DNA of 23,755 nt from Ruminococcus flavefaciens (GTDB lineage Bacteria > Bacillota > Clostridia > Oscillospirales > Ruminococcaceae). Below, in pieces: positions 1 to 7,491 of this stretch. The translations under genes and the position numbers were made by a program. Every line of letters starts with the position of its first letter. Position 1 is the stretch's first letter. Under the pieces are notes generated by a model. That model was not told the DNA's origin, ran no database searches, and saw nothing but the letters and a program-made list of their open reading frames with translations. The DNA lies in contig DFHF01000016.1 in NCBI GenBank assembly GCA_002371825.1, positions 1 to 23,755 of the forward strand, written 5' to 3'.

Positions 1-111
1 ACTATATCAACTGATTCATGTAGAGCAGAAGTGGATTATAGAGGTAGGGCACATTACTATGATCGTACAGGTGAAGAATATACTATTGATGAATACTTTT
101 CAAAATACTAA
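1..111 (+). CDS. C-terminal end of an unidentified protein (5' partial)
   Basis: An open frame enters from the window edge and ends at TAA 109-111, giving the last 36 residues of a protein. The tail is hydrophilic and rich in Tyr, Asp, Glu and Arg (it ends DEYFSKY). There is no membrane segment or recognisable motif. I do not recognise the family. The frame is inferred only from its being open to the edge and from the ribosome-binding-site-like AAGGAG that follows the stop at 116-121. Too little of the gene is visible to say more. Confidence 0.5.
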   Translation, partial: TISTDSCRAEVDYRGRAHYYDRTGEEYTIDEYFSKY

Positions 112-115
112 TAGT

Positions 116-229
116 AAGGAGTTTTTAATATGATATTAAGTAGTGAATACGTTGAAAATTCTGCGCTAACAATATTTACAGCCACAACTAATACGGCGAT
201 GCCTGCAATAAGCAAGCATCGCCTTTTTT
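116..229 (+). pseudogene. Remnant of a gene start running into a terminator
   Basis: A good Shine-Dalgarno (AAGGAG, about 116-121) lies 8 nt before ATG 130, so translation could start here just after the upstream gene. The frame reads MILSSEYVENSALTIF and then passes directly through a rho-independent terminator (195-229). The downstream residues are low-complexity Phe/Lys and look non-coding. The simplest reading is a gene whose body has been deleted, leaving its start, though a very short translated peptide is possible. No homologous family is recognised. Confidence 0.35.
195..229 (+). terminator. Rho-independent terminator
   Basis: Perfect 8-bp stem GGCGATGC (195-202) / GCATCGCC (216-223) with a 13-nt loop, followed by six T residues (224-229). 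It closes the transcription unit entering from the left edge and insulates the sigma factor gene. Confidence 0.85.
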
Positions 230-291
230 GGCGCACCGTAGAACTTTTCAGAAAGCCGCAGAAAATTTTTCAGGATTTTTTTGTTTTTTAC

Positions 292-321
292 TGCGACAAA
301 TGCATGATTTTTTTCGTATAA
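292..321 (+). promoter_or_regulatory. Possible ECF-type (auto-regulated) promoter of the first sigma gene
   Basis: CGTATAA at 315-321 matches the -10 of Bacillus SigW-type ECF promoters. TGCGAC at 292-297 is a two-mismatch version of the TGAAAC -35, 17 bp upstream. The spacer ends in a run of seven T (308-314), a feature described for some ECF promoters. A sigma-A reading (TATAAG at 317-322) lacks a convincing -35. Transcription would begin near 328, consistent with the 362 start. Inference only. Confidence 0.35.
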
Positions 322-361
322 GTAACAGATGGAAATATTTCCTGCCGAAAGGAGGAACAGT

Positions 362-916
362 ATGGACAACGGTTCAAGTAGCTACAGCCGTTTCCTGTCA
401 GGAGAAAAAGATGCTATCGACGAGATAATAAAAGAATACAAAGACGGCCTCGTTTATTACCTTTACAGCATAACCAGAGATATGCAGCTCGCTGAGGAGT
501 CAGCTATTGACACCTTCGTCAAGCTATATGTTGACAAGCCCCGTTTCAAGGGCAGCGGCGCTTTCAAGACCTGGCTTTATACTATAGGAAGAAACAAAGC
601 CTATGATGCAGTACGGAAGCTCCCGAAGATCTCCTGTACTCCTCTCGAAGAAGCATATTATGTTTCTGATGGGAATGACATAGAAAAAAAGGTCGACAGG
701 GACGAGATGCGGGACGACCTCCGTAAGATCGTCTCGAAACTCAAGCCCGAATACAGTCAGGCAATATGCCTGGTATTCTTTGAAAACTTCTCAAACGACG
801 AAGCCGCAAAAATAATGAACAAGTCCAATAAACAGGTGCGTGACCTGCTGTACAGGGCAAAACAGATCCTGAAAAAAGAACTGACAAAGGAGGGTGCGGT
901 ATATTATGGATTATAA
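362..916 (+). CDS. ECF-type RNA polymerase sigma factor
   Basis: A 184-residue sigma-70-family factor of extracytoplasmic-function size. Region 2 spans about residues 10-87 (core-binding helix around DEIIKEYKDGLVYYLYS, then the AFKTWLYTIGRNKAYD stretch typical of 2.3/2.4). A short acidic linker (about 95-120) leads to region 4 at about 125-175 (LKPEYSQAICLVFF, then the HTH NDEAAKIMNKSNKQVRDLLYRAKQ). There is no region 1 or 3, as usual for ECF factors. ATG 362 is preferred over the in-frame ATG at 329 because AAAGGAGG (348-355) lies 6 nt before it. Its last 11 nt overlap the start of the next gene, a membrane protein that is its likely anti-sigma partner. The gene probably directs transcription in response to an extracellular signal, possibly polysaccharide, given the dockerin on the partner and the cellulase downstream (inference). 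Confidence 0.9.
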   Translation: MDNGSSSYSRFLSGEKDAIDEIIKEYKDGLVYYLYSITRDMQLAEESAIDTFVKLYVDKPRFKGSGAFKTWLYTIGRNKAYDAVRKLPKISCTPLEEAYYVSDGNDIEKKVDRDEMRDDLRKIVSKLKPEYSQAICLVFFENFSNDEAAKIMNKSNKQVRDLLYRAKQILKKELTKEGAVYYGL

Positions 917-3260
917 AGAAATGGCCGAGATCGTCAAAAGCCGTGGCGATCAGATAATAGCTGAAAAACAGGCACGAAATGCCCGTATAAAAAAGATATC
1001 CTCCGCAGCCGCCGGAGTCTGTGCAGCAGCTGCTGCCGCCTTTGCGATCTGGAACGGCGGTATTCTCAGGAATGCAACTTCTGAGGATTTCAAGGAACAC
1101 GGCAATATTATAGCTTCAGATGATACAGTTAATGCCACTGAAAATAAAACGACAGCTCCCGTCAATATAGATCACACTATTACCACTGCTGCCGCTGGAT
1201 CAACACATACAGAAACTGCATCATCTGCCGCCGGTATAAGCATTATCACCACTCACTCATCCGTTGCCGAAAGAACCGGATCATCACCGGCACCAGTAAC
1301 AACTGCGAAATATGCAGCAAACTCAAAGCCCACAGTTACAACTGCGGTATATGCTTCAAACTCAACACCTGCAGCCACAACTGCCGTTCTTTCGGAACCG
1401 GAGAAAAATACTGATATCACATACGAACCAATTACTCCAGAGGAGGGAAAAATAATGATCAAACAATTTTTAGCAGCTTTAGCTGCCGCATCAACTATGA
1501 ACAACGCAGCAGCTGTAAGTACATCACCTATCGTCCGCTTTGAGCAGGACAACTCATTCAGCAGCACCAATCAGTCTTATTATGACAAATTCGATTCCGG
1601 TGAGCTTAACGCTGATCTTAACGGTGACGGAACATTCGATGTATATGATGCCTTTGCCGCATTCATATGCAAGGACATGAAGAGATCTGATATCATGGAC
1701 GATAACGGAAAAGCAGCTCAGTTCTTCACAAGAGAGCAGCGCATGAATATTGTCGGCATGGACAGCTTTGATGAGAACGGCGAGCTTATCTCACCTTCCT
1801 CAGCAGCAGTCAGCTTTGAATTTTCAGCAGCTTTAAATAATTACCATTTACTCAAAAACGGAATAATACTCTCAGATTATGATGTGAACAACTTCCGCAC
1901 TCTCGATGGAAAATTCACACCTGAAAGCTGGTACGCCCCGGGATATTGTTCAGCTTTAGCAGATTCCATATCAATGAGATATGAATTCACCGAAAGATAT
2001 GACGCAGAAAACAATGTGGATTTTGATTTCAATGCAGACGGAACTGTAGATATAAAGGACTGTATCGATTATTGTGTATTTGAATATTATATCAGCGGAC
2101 AAAGCGCAATAAACTATACACATATCAGTGAGTTAGATCAGTATGAAAACGCATATTACAGTAATCACGGATGGATGTTATTACACCACATTGATACTCT
2201 TGCCGGACGTGAATCCGCAGACGGAATATGTGTCCCTGCTGAATATTATGCACAGCAGGTTCCTCTGAAGGAAACAACTATAAAGAACTGTGCTGAATAT
2301 GCTTTGAGTCACCCATACAACAGCTTCCTGATAGGCGGAAACAACTCAGCGTTTATGATAAAGCACTTTATGAATAACTATGAATTTTCAGAGGAATGGC
2401 TGGATCCTCAGTTCTGCTATGACTATCTGCTCAACAGTGTTACCGAATCAGGCTTCACTGATGATTTTACTATGAAAATGATAAAGGATATGTCCGGTAT
2501 AAACGGATACGGCTATAGATATATGGGTGAAGCAAGAGTCATCGCTATCGAGTCAGGTCTTGTTAATTACAATGATTACTGCGATATCCTCAGCTGGCAT
2601 TATTCTAATCCCAACTACCTGAAATACAACTATGCTATGTATGAGCAGGCTATCGCCAACGGAGAGATAGCTGAGCCTGATATAGACGGCAGCGGCAGGC
2701 TTGACGAAATGGATCTTACCATTTTAGGAATATTATACAGATATGAAAACACATACAGAGCTATTGACGAAAACTTCTCCGACTATATTAAAAGATGTTT
2801 CAGCCAAATGTATTTCTTCAACTGGGAGCCTGATATAGAATTCCTTTCCAAGCACTTTGACTGCAACAACAACGGACTTTCATGCGACAGCAGCGACGCT
2901 CTATTCGCAGGTTTGTACGTTGCAAAACATGGCAATATAGATCCCAAAAGAGACGATTACAACCACAACCTTTTCACCTATGCAGAATCAATTATCCGTG
3001 CAATACCGAATGGGTTATATGACGACAAGACTCCTGAACCAGCATTTGCCCCTGTTCCCACAGACCGAACAGGTGATGCCTCAGATGACGGAGTTCTCAA
3101 AATGAACGATGCAGTTCTCATAATGCAGTCCATTTCAAATCCCGACAAATACCAGCTCAATTCCAGAGGAGAATTCAACGCAGATATCTATAATACCGGC
3201 GACGGTATCACACCTAATGACGCTCTTGAAGTACAGCGCACCCTTCTCCATGAAAACTGA
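906..3260 (+). CDS. Membrane-anchored, dockerin-bearing putative anti-sigma protein with internal EF-hand loops
   Basis: 784 residues. Residues 1-30 are charged and cytoplasmic. Residues 31-49 are a very Ala-rich membrane helix. About 55-180 is a Thr/Ser/Ala linker with 13-residue repeats (VTTA-YA-NS-P). A second signal-peptide-like segment lies at 184-203. The remaining ~580 residues are extracellular and contain four separate EF-hand-like loops (237-248, 374-385, 592-603, 652-664; pattern D-x-N/D-x-D/S/N-G). A C-terminal dockerin spans about 720-782 (loops 724-735 and 760-772, helix NDAVLIMQSIS). The dockerin should bind a cohesin on a scaffoldin. ATG 906 is chosen because AAAGGAGG (886-893) precedes it; a GTG at 894 abuts that site and is unlikely. 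Overlap with the sigma gene and topology (short inside, one helix, large outside) support an anti-sigma/sensor role. No standard anti-sigma zinc motif or RsgI domain is visible, so that role is inferred. The central domain is unrecognised. An in-frame internal start at 1455 may give a second product. Confidence 0.8.
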   Translation: MDYKEMAEIVKSRGDQIIAEKQARNARIKKISSAAAGVCAAAAAAFAIWNGGILRNATSEDFKEHGNIIASDDTVNATENKTTAPVNIDHTITTAAAGSTHTETASSAAGISIITTHSSVAERTGSSPAPVTTAKYAANSKPTVTTAVYASNSTPAATTAVLSEPEKNTDITYEPITPEEGKIMIKQFLAALAAASTMNNAAAVSTSPIVRFEQDNSFSSTNQSYYDKFDSGELNADLNGDGTFDVYDAFAAFICKDMKRSDIMDDNGKAAQFFTREQRMNIVGMDSFDENGELISPSSAAVSFEFSAALNNYHLLKNGIILSDYDVNNFRTLDGKFTPESWYAPGYCSALADSISMRYEFTERYDAENNVDFDFNADGTVDIKDCIDYCVFEYYISGQSAINYTHISELDQYENAYYSNHGWMLLHHIDTLAGRESADGICVPAEYYAQQVPLKETTIKNCAEYALSHPYNSFLIGGNNSAFMIKHFMNNYEFSEEWLDPQFCYDYLLNSVTESGFTDDFTMKMIKDMSGINGYGYRYMGEARVIAIESGLVNYNDYCDILSWHYSNPNYLKYNYAMYEQAIANGEIAEPDIDGSGRLDEMDLTILGILYRYENTYRAIDENFSDYIKRCFSQMYFFNWEPDIEFLSKHFDCNNNGLSCDSSDALFAGLYVAKHGNIDPKRDDYNHNLFTYAESIIRAIPNGLYDDKTPEPAFAPVPTDRTGDASDDGVLKMNDAVLIMQSISNPDKYQLNSRGEFNADIYNTGDGITPNDALEVQRTLLHEN
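1296..1388 (+). repeat. 39-bp tandem repeat encoding a Thr-rich linker
   Basis: Two consecutive 39-bp units (1296-1334 and 1335-1373) plus a partial third (to about 1388) encode VTTA(K/V)YA(A/S)NS(K/T)P-type 13-mers. This is a flexible, probably glycosylated spacer between the membrane helix and the extracellular part. Such in-frame repeats can change copy number between strains. Confidence 0.75.
1441..1457 (+). promoter_or_regulatory. Internal ribosome binding site and in-frame ATG
   Basis: AGGAGGG (1441-1447) is 7 nt before ATG 1455, which is in frame with the 906-3260 gene. The codons that follow read MIKQFLAALAAASTM then NNAAAV, a plausible signal peptide with an AAA cleavage site near codon 20. 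The spacing is as good as at any gene start in this window. It could produce a separate secreted 601-residue dockerin protein. Confidence 0.55.
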
Positions 3261-3291
3261 GCTTTGACTGAAAAACTGAATACATAGTTCC

Positions 3292-3349
3292 GGACTCGGT
3301 CTCAGCGTTTTTACGAAATGTGAAAGCGCCGGGGACCGGGTCCTTTTTT
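3292..3349 (+). terminator. Rho-independent terminator after the dockerin/anti-sigma gene
   Basis: A 12-bp stem with a few G-U pairs, GGACUCGGUCUC-type arm 3292-3303 against 3332-3343, with a short additional internal pairing (AGCG/CGC), then six T (3344-3349). It lies 32 nt after the stop codon and ends the sigma/anti-sigma operon. Confidence 0.8.
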
Positions 3350-3428
3350 CTATCCAGGTATGGGAAGAGCAATAAACATCAAAAAATGCTCTTTGACCTT
3401 AAAATTTACAGATATTGCACAAAATGTA

Positions 3429-3458
3429 TTGACATTTTATGTCCTGATATTATATAAT
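3429..3458 (+). promoter_or_regulatory. Sigma-A promoter of the GH9 cellulase
   Basis: Consensus TTGACA (3429-3434), 18-bp spacer, consensus TATAAT (3453-3458). It lies between the upstream terminator and the cellulase gene, so the cellulase is transcribed on its own by the housekeeping polymerase, with a predicted start near 3465. Confidence 0.75.
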
Positions 3459-3464
3459 AAATAC

Positions 3465-3683
3465 GATGATTGCTGACGAAAAACTATTTTTTATGTGCCG
3501 CTTATATTTCTGGCTATACATTTGGAGCCTATAAGCAAAAAAAATACATATCATTCGAATATCAATTATGGTACATTATCAATACGATCCACTTTGATGA
3601 AAATGGCTGAAAATAATGTCTGACCGCACCTTATTAAAAGCCTTTTCAAAATATACTTTGTTTTTATCTGGGAGGGAAAAACA
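3465..3683 (+). other. Long 5' leader of the cellulase mRNA
   Basis: About 218 nt separate the predicted transcription start from ATG 3684. It contains one 7-bp hairpin (GCTTATA 3500-3506 / TATAAGC 3530-3536) followed by an A-run, and the ribosome binding site GGGAGGG (about 3671-3677). No known riboswitch class is recognised and there is no terminator-like element. The length leaves room for post-transcriptional control, but none is demonstrated. Confidence 0.4.
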
Positions 3684-6600
3684 ATGAAAACATTTTTCAA
3701 AAAACACATCACCAGCAGCCTTATCACGGCCGCAACGCTCGCAGCATCTGTTAGCACTACACTTGCTCCTATGAACGCATCGGCCGAGATCAAGATCAAG
3801 GGCACAGAGCTCCTTGGCGCTACTACCTTCGACGACAACGTAGGTATCCCGTGGCATACCTGTGAGACGGCTCCTGCAAGACAGTCGTTTGACATTTCAG
3901 ACGGTAAGTACACGGTAAAAGTACTCTCCAACGGCGTAGGCGCAAATGGCAGATGGGATCTTCAGTTCCGTCACAGAGGCCTCAACATCATAAGCGGTCA
4001 CAAGTACTATGTACACGCTGAGGTCACCTGCTCAGAGGACGGTTGGTTCTACACCTGCATCAGTGATTATTCTGTTCATAACGAATACTGGAACAATGCC
4101 GGTGAAGGCAAATGGATACCCGTTCAGCTCAAGAAGGGCGAGACATTTGTTATTGATACCACATTTGATGCCGGCACAGAGCAGGATCCCATTTTGGAGG
4201 GCCCCGCAGAATGGTCTTTCATGTACGCTGACCACAAGAATTCGACCAGTGAATTTTCTGGAAATGATACCGGTGTCCCGGAGGGAGCTACTCTCACATT
4301 CGATAATTTGTCTCTTCAGGATATGTCCGGCGACGCAATTTCTGAAGGAACTGATGAGTATGGCATTATCAGACCTAAGTCCAACGTTCGCCTAAACCAG
4401 GTAGGTTACTATACAAAGCTCAGAAAGCAGGCTTCCTATACAACTGATGCTAAGGATCCGCTCAGCTTCACAGTATTTGACAAGTCCGGCAAGGCTGTTT
4501 ACACCGGCAAGGCTTCCAATGTGATCGACGATACCGATTCCGGTACACCTGCCACAGTGAAGGTAAAAGGCGACGGCGGAAAGCTGATCGACAAATACAA
4601 GGATTCCGGTAAATACGTTCAGATCCTTGACTTCACTGATATCCCGGATACAGTAACCGGTGACGGATTCTATATCGTAGTTGACGATAAGGTAGGTGTT
4701 TCCGGCACACAGTACAGCATATATGAGGGCGCATTCGATACAAAGACAGCCGACGGCAAGGTAATGTGGACAAACTGGAAGACAGGCATATCATACCAGA
4801 TGAACAAGTCCCACCCGTTCTCAATAAAAAATGAGAAGCTGTATGGAGATCTCGTAAGAGATGCTGCTTCATACTACTATCAGAACCGTTCAGGTATTTC
4901 TATCGACTCAAAGTACATCAAGAACGGTGATGATCCTAAGCTCGCCCACAATAAGTTCGGCCATAACCCTGATAAAGCTTATGTACAGCCTGAGTGGGTC
5001 AAGAATTACAACGGGGACAAGTTCGACGGCGATACAGCATACTCTATAACCGCTACCGGCGGATGGTACGAATCCTATGACCACAGCAAGTCCGTTATTA
5101 ACGGCGGTATTTCTGTATGGACTCTCCAGAATCTCTATGAGATGTCCAAGAAGATAGGAACAGAAAACAAGTGGGATGACGGAAAGACTATGCTCATTCC
5201 TGAGGGTACCAACGGTGCTCCTGACCTCCTTGACGAGGCAAGAACTGAGCTTGAGTGGATGTTTGATATGATCGTTCAGCCCGATGATCCGTACTGGGGC
5301 GACAAGGGAACAAGTGCCAGCGCAACAGGTCTCGTTTACCACAAGCTCCAGGATTCCAAGTGGACAGATCTTGCTGTTTACGCCTGGGACTACGGCAAAT
5401 TCAAAACCGGAAATGAGCGTATAGTCAAGCCTCCGACGTATGCAGCTACCTTCAATACTATCGCTTGTGCTGCACAGGCTGCCCGTCTCTGGAACGATAT
5501 CGACAATGAATTTGCACTTAAGTGCCTTGAAAAGGCTGAGTACTGTTTGGCTGCTGTTGAGAAGCACAAGGCTGACTGGTCTGTCACTGTAGGTGATACT
5601 TTAGAGCAGGATGATGTCATGGGTACAGGCAAAAGAGGCAAGGATCCCCTGTTTGCTCCTCTCGATCAGGCTGTAGTTGGTGCTCCTTACGGCGATACAT
5701 ACGTTGAGGATGACTACTACTGGGCACTCTGTGAGCTCTTCGCTACAACAGGTGATCCTGAGTATCTCACAAAGCTCAAGGAATACAAGAATTCCAATGA
5801 TGCTACCGGCGCAGATAAGGCCCTCAGCATTACCACCAATATTACAGGCGGTGAAAACATGGGATCATTCAGCTCCTTCAACTGGGGCTGCACCTCCGGT
5901 CTCGGAACACTGTCGCTGTTCCTGAATGAAGATCATCTTAATGAAAAGGATGCAAAGCAGATAAATGATTCGATCCTTAAGGCTGCCGATGAGTATCTGC
6001 ACCTTGAAGAAGAATCAGGCATGGGTATACCTTACAAGGGAACAGAATATATTGACAAAGTCAACATAGATCTTGACGAAAACGGAAATCCTGTTGAGAT
6101 CTCCGGCTATGAGCAGAATTCCAACTCATTCGTTGTCAACAACGCTATGATTATGTCCTATGCTCACCTCATTTACGGCGATCAGAAGTACATAGACGGT
6201 GCTTCAACTGCTATGGACTACATCTTCGGACGCAACGGAAACGACTTCTCTTATGTATCCGGCTACGGCGATACAGAAATGGGCACTGTTCTTCATTATC
6301 CCCGTCACGCATACTGGGCTGCCAGCATTGATCCCGACTTCCCGAAGGCTCCCAATGGTGTCCTTTCCGGCGGACCAGGTGCAGGTATGCAGGATCCTTA
6401 CATATACGGTCTTGGCTACAGAAGAGGTGCTGTTGCAAACCAGAAATGCTATGTGGACAATGCAGAAGCATGGTCTGTAAACGAGTGCTCACTCAGCTTC
6501 AATGCTCCCCTTCTCTGGATGGCTTCTTTCCTGGAGGACAAGGGTGCGAGCGAGAAGATCATTCCTCCTGTTTTTGAATCCAAAATCTGGGGCGATGCCA

Positions 6601-6845
6601 ATCAGGATAAGCAGCTCAAGCTCAACGATGCTGTTCTGATAATGCAGTCTATCTCAAATGCTGACAGGTACGGCGTGGACGGTACAGAAAAGACTCACAT
6701 CACCAAGCAGGGCCAGTACTGGGGCGATGTTTATGAGCATAACAACGGTGTTATTACACCTCAGGATGCCCTCCAGATACAGAAGTACCTCATTCAGGAG
6801 ATCCCGGATCTTACTCCTGCTGAAAAAAAGGTCTCTGAAAAGTGA
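3684..6845 (+). CDS. Secreted cellulosomal GH9 cellulase (CBM4-like / Ig / GH9 / dockerin)
   Basis: 1053 residues. A signal peptide spans 1-34 (cleavage after ASA). About 36-215 is a CBM4/9-like beta-sandwich. About 228-345 is the CelD-type N-terminal Ig-like domain (begins PKSNVRLNQVGY). The GH9 catalytic domain covers about 385-955 and includes GAPDLLDEARTELEWM (511-526), the LHYPRHAYW histidine region (870-878) and the proton-donor segment SVNECSLSFNAPLL, with Glu934. The family hydrolyses beta-1,4-glucans with inversion. The usual WYDAGDH motif reads WYESYDH here (461-467): the second Asp (466, general base in the family) is kept and the first is Glu463. The C-terminal dockerin spans about 966-1040 (NDAVLIMQSISN helix), which would dock it on a scaffoldin. 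Its loops are unusual, with Lys976 where Gly is normal and EHNNG in the second loop. ATG 3684 follows GGGAGGG at good spacing. The amidase remnant downstream marks a rearrangement. Confidence 0.93.
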   Translation: MKTFFKKHITSSLITAATLAASVSTTLAPMNASAEIKIKGTELLGATTFDDNVGIPWHTCETAPARQSFDISDGKYTVKVLSNGVGANGRWDLQFRHRGLNIISGHKYYVHAEVTCSEDGWFYTCISDYSVHNEYWNNAGEGKWIPVQLKKGETFVIDTTFDAGTEQDPILEGPAEWSFMYADHKNSTSEFSGNDTGVPEGATLTFDNLSLQDMSGDAISEGTDEYGIIRPKSNVRLNQVGYYTKLRKQASYTTDAKDPLSFTVFDKSGKAVYTGKASNVIDDTDSGTPATVKVKGDGGKLIDKYKDSGKYVQILDFTDIPDTVTGDGFYIVVDDKVGVSGTQYSIYEGAFDTKTADGKVMWTNWKTGISYQMNKSHPFSIKNEKLYGDLVRDAASYYYQNRSGISIDSKYIKNGDDPKLAHNKFGHNPDKAYVQPEWVKNYNGDKFDGDTAYSITATGGWYESYDHSKSVINGGISVWTLQNLYEMSKKIGTENKWDDGKTMLIPEGTNGAPDLLDEARTELEWMFDMIVQPDDPYWGDKGTSASATGLVYHKLQDSKWTDLAVYAWDYGKFKTGNERIVKPPTYAATFNTIACAAQAARLWNDIDNEFALKCLEKAEYCLAAVEKHKADWSVTVGDTLEQDDVMGTGKRGKDPLFAPLDQAVVGAPYGDTYVEDDYYWALCELFATTGDPEYLTKLKEYKNSNDATGADKALSITTNITGGENMGSFSSFNWGCTSGLGTLSLFLNEDHLNEKDAKQINDSILKAADEYLHLEEESGMGIPYKGTEYIDKVNIDLDENGNPVEISGYEQNSNSFVVNNAMIMSYAHLIYGDQKYIDGASTAMDYIFGRNGNDFSYVSGYGDTEMGTVLHYPRHAYWAASIDPDFPKAPNGVLSGGPGAGMQDPYIYGLGYRRGAVANQKCYVDNAEAWSVNECSLSFNAPLLWMASFLEDKGASEKIIPPVFESKIWGDANQDKQLKLNDAVLIMQSISNADRYGVDGTEKTHITKQGQYWGDVYEHNNGVITPQDALQIQKYLIQEIPDLTPAEKKVSEK

Positions 6846-7126
6846 GATAAGTGATACCTTATTTTTTTAATTCACATTCATAACACCAGACTGTCAGCAT
6901 ACTTTTCTCCCATTCAGCATAGAATGTTCAAAAAATCAAAGGAGCATTGCTATGATGAAAATAAAAAGGGAACTGATAAGCGGTGGGATACTTCCGATCT
7001 GCAGCGTGTTTGCAGTTATGACCGGAGCACATATCTCTTAAAAAGCCTCCGACAATACGATCCCCGTATCAGTCGGACAGTCTGAGGAAACTCCCGTAAT
7101 TATCCTCGATGCAGGACACAGCGGCT
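6675..7126 (+). repeat. Direct repeat copy 1 (cellulase dockerin end + intergenic + amidase start)
   Basis: A 452-bp segment that recurs in the same orientation at 19115-19551, about 12.4 kb away, at roughly 90% identity by eye. It begins at GTGGAC within the dockerin codons, spans the cellulase stop and the ~100-bp intergenic region, and ends within the first ~58 codons of an amidase gene at GCGGCT. In this copy the cellulase is complete and the amidase is broken. The right copy has the opposite pattern. Confidence 0.9.
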
Positions 7127-7134
7127 CAGCTTAA
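6952..7134 (+). pseudogene. Truncated copy of an N-acetylmuramoyl-L-alanine amidase gene
   Basis: ATG 6952, with AAAGGAG upstream, opens a frame nearly identical to the first residues of the intact amidase at 19377 (KLISGGIL, VFAV, GAHIS). Codon 30 is changed from CAA to TAA (7039-7041). The frame then continues recognisably through VII/LDAGH but loses homology just after the first zinc-ligand motif (DAGHSG instead of DAGHGG) and meets TAA at 7132. Only the signal/anchor and the first strand are present, with no catalytic Glu or remaining zinc ligands, so it is non-functional. It is the left-hand product of the rearrangement that created the flanking repeats. Confidence 0.9.
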
Positions 7135-7145
7135 ACTTGTTTTTT

Positions 7146-7175
7146 ATAGGGCGCTCATTATTTTGAGCGCCCTAT
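7146..7175 (+). terminator. Strong hairpin at the repeat boundary, possible terminator
   Basis: Perfect 12-bp stem ATAGGGCGCTCA (7146-7157) / TGAGCGCCCTAT (7164-7175) with a 6-nt loop. What follows is ATTTATG, a weak T-tract, so termination is possible but not textbook. It sits 20 nt beyond the end of direct repeat copy 1. The following stretch to 7393 (about 220 nt) holds nothing I can identify. Confidence 0.5.
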
Positions 7176-7393
7176 ATTTATGCATAGCGTTCTATATGGA
7201 AAGAATTTGAACCGGAAGCTTTGGAAAAGGAAACTGCCTCCGCCAGAGGAACATTTTTAAAAGAGCTTCCCCTCGTCATATAGAGTATCCAAACAGGCAG
7301 CACGCTTAATACTGAACACCATTTTCTGTATCGTCCTGAAAGGGCTGACCAGAAGGAAATTACAATTTTAAATCATTTAATTCTGAATAATAC

Positions 7394-7422
7394 TTGACAA
7401 TGTGAAACAATTATGATACAGT
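7394..7422 (+). promoter_or_regulatory. Promoter of the 7492-10002 operon, with shared spacer motif
   Basis: TTGACA (7394-7399), 17-bp spacer, TACAGT (7417-7422) preceded by TGA (extended -10). The spacer reads TGTGAAA-CAATTATGA, almost identical to the spacer of the promoter at 10487-10515, which supports both calls and suggests a common regulator or shared ancestry. Confidence 0.6.
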
Positions 7423-7491
7423 ATTAATACAACAAATTTTGGAAAAATCGATGCATTTTTTTGTTTTCTTTAGCGATCATAATAAAGGGGT

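Noticed and set aside
130..321. 63-codon open frame with a good ribosome binding site
   Set aside because: It reads through a perfect rho-independent terminator and then low-complexity Phe/Lys-rich sequence, so it is listed only as a gene-start remnant.
1296..1388. CRISPR-like repeat
   Set aside because: The repeats are in tandem without spacers, in frame, and encode a Thr-rich linker.
3465..3683. Riboswitch in the cellulase leader
   Set aside because: Only one short hairpin is visible, with no conserved aptamer sequence and no terminator or sequestering stem near the ribosome binding site.
7146..7175. 12-bp inverted repeat as an insertion-sequence terminal repeat
   Set aside because: Its two arms are only 6 nt apart, so it is a hairpin, and no matching copy is seen at the right boundary near 19114.
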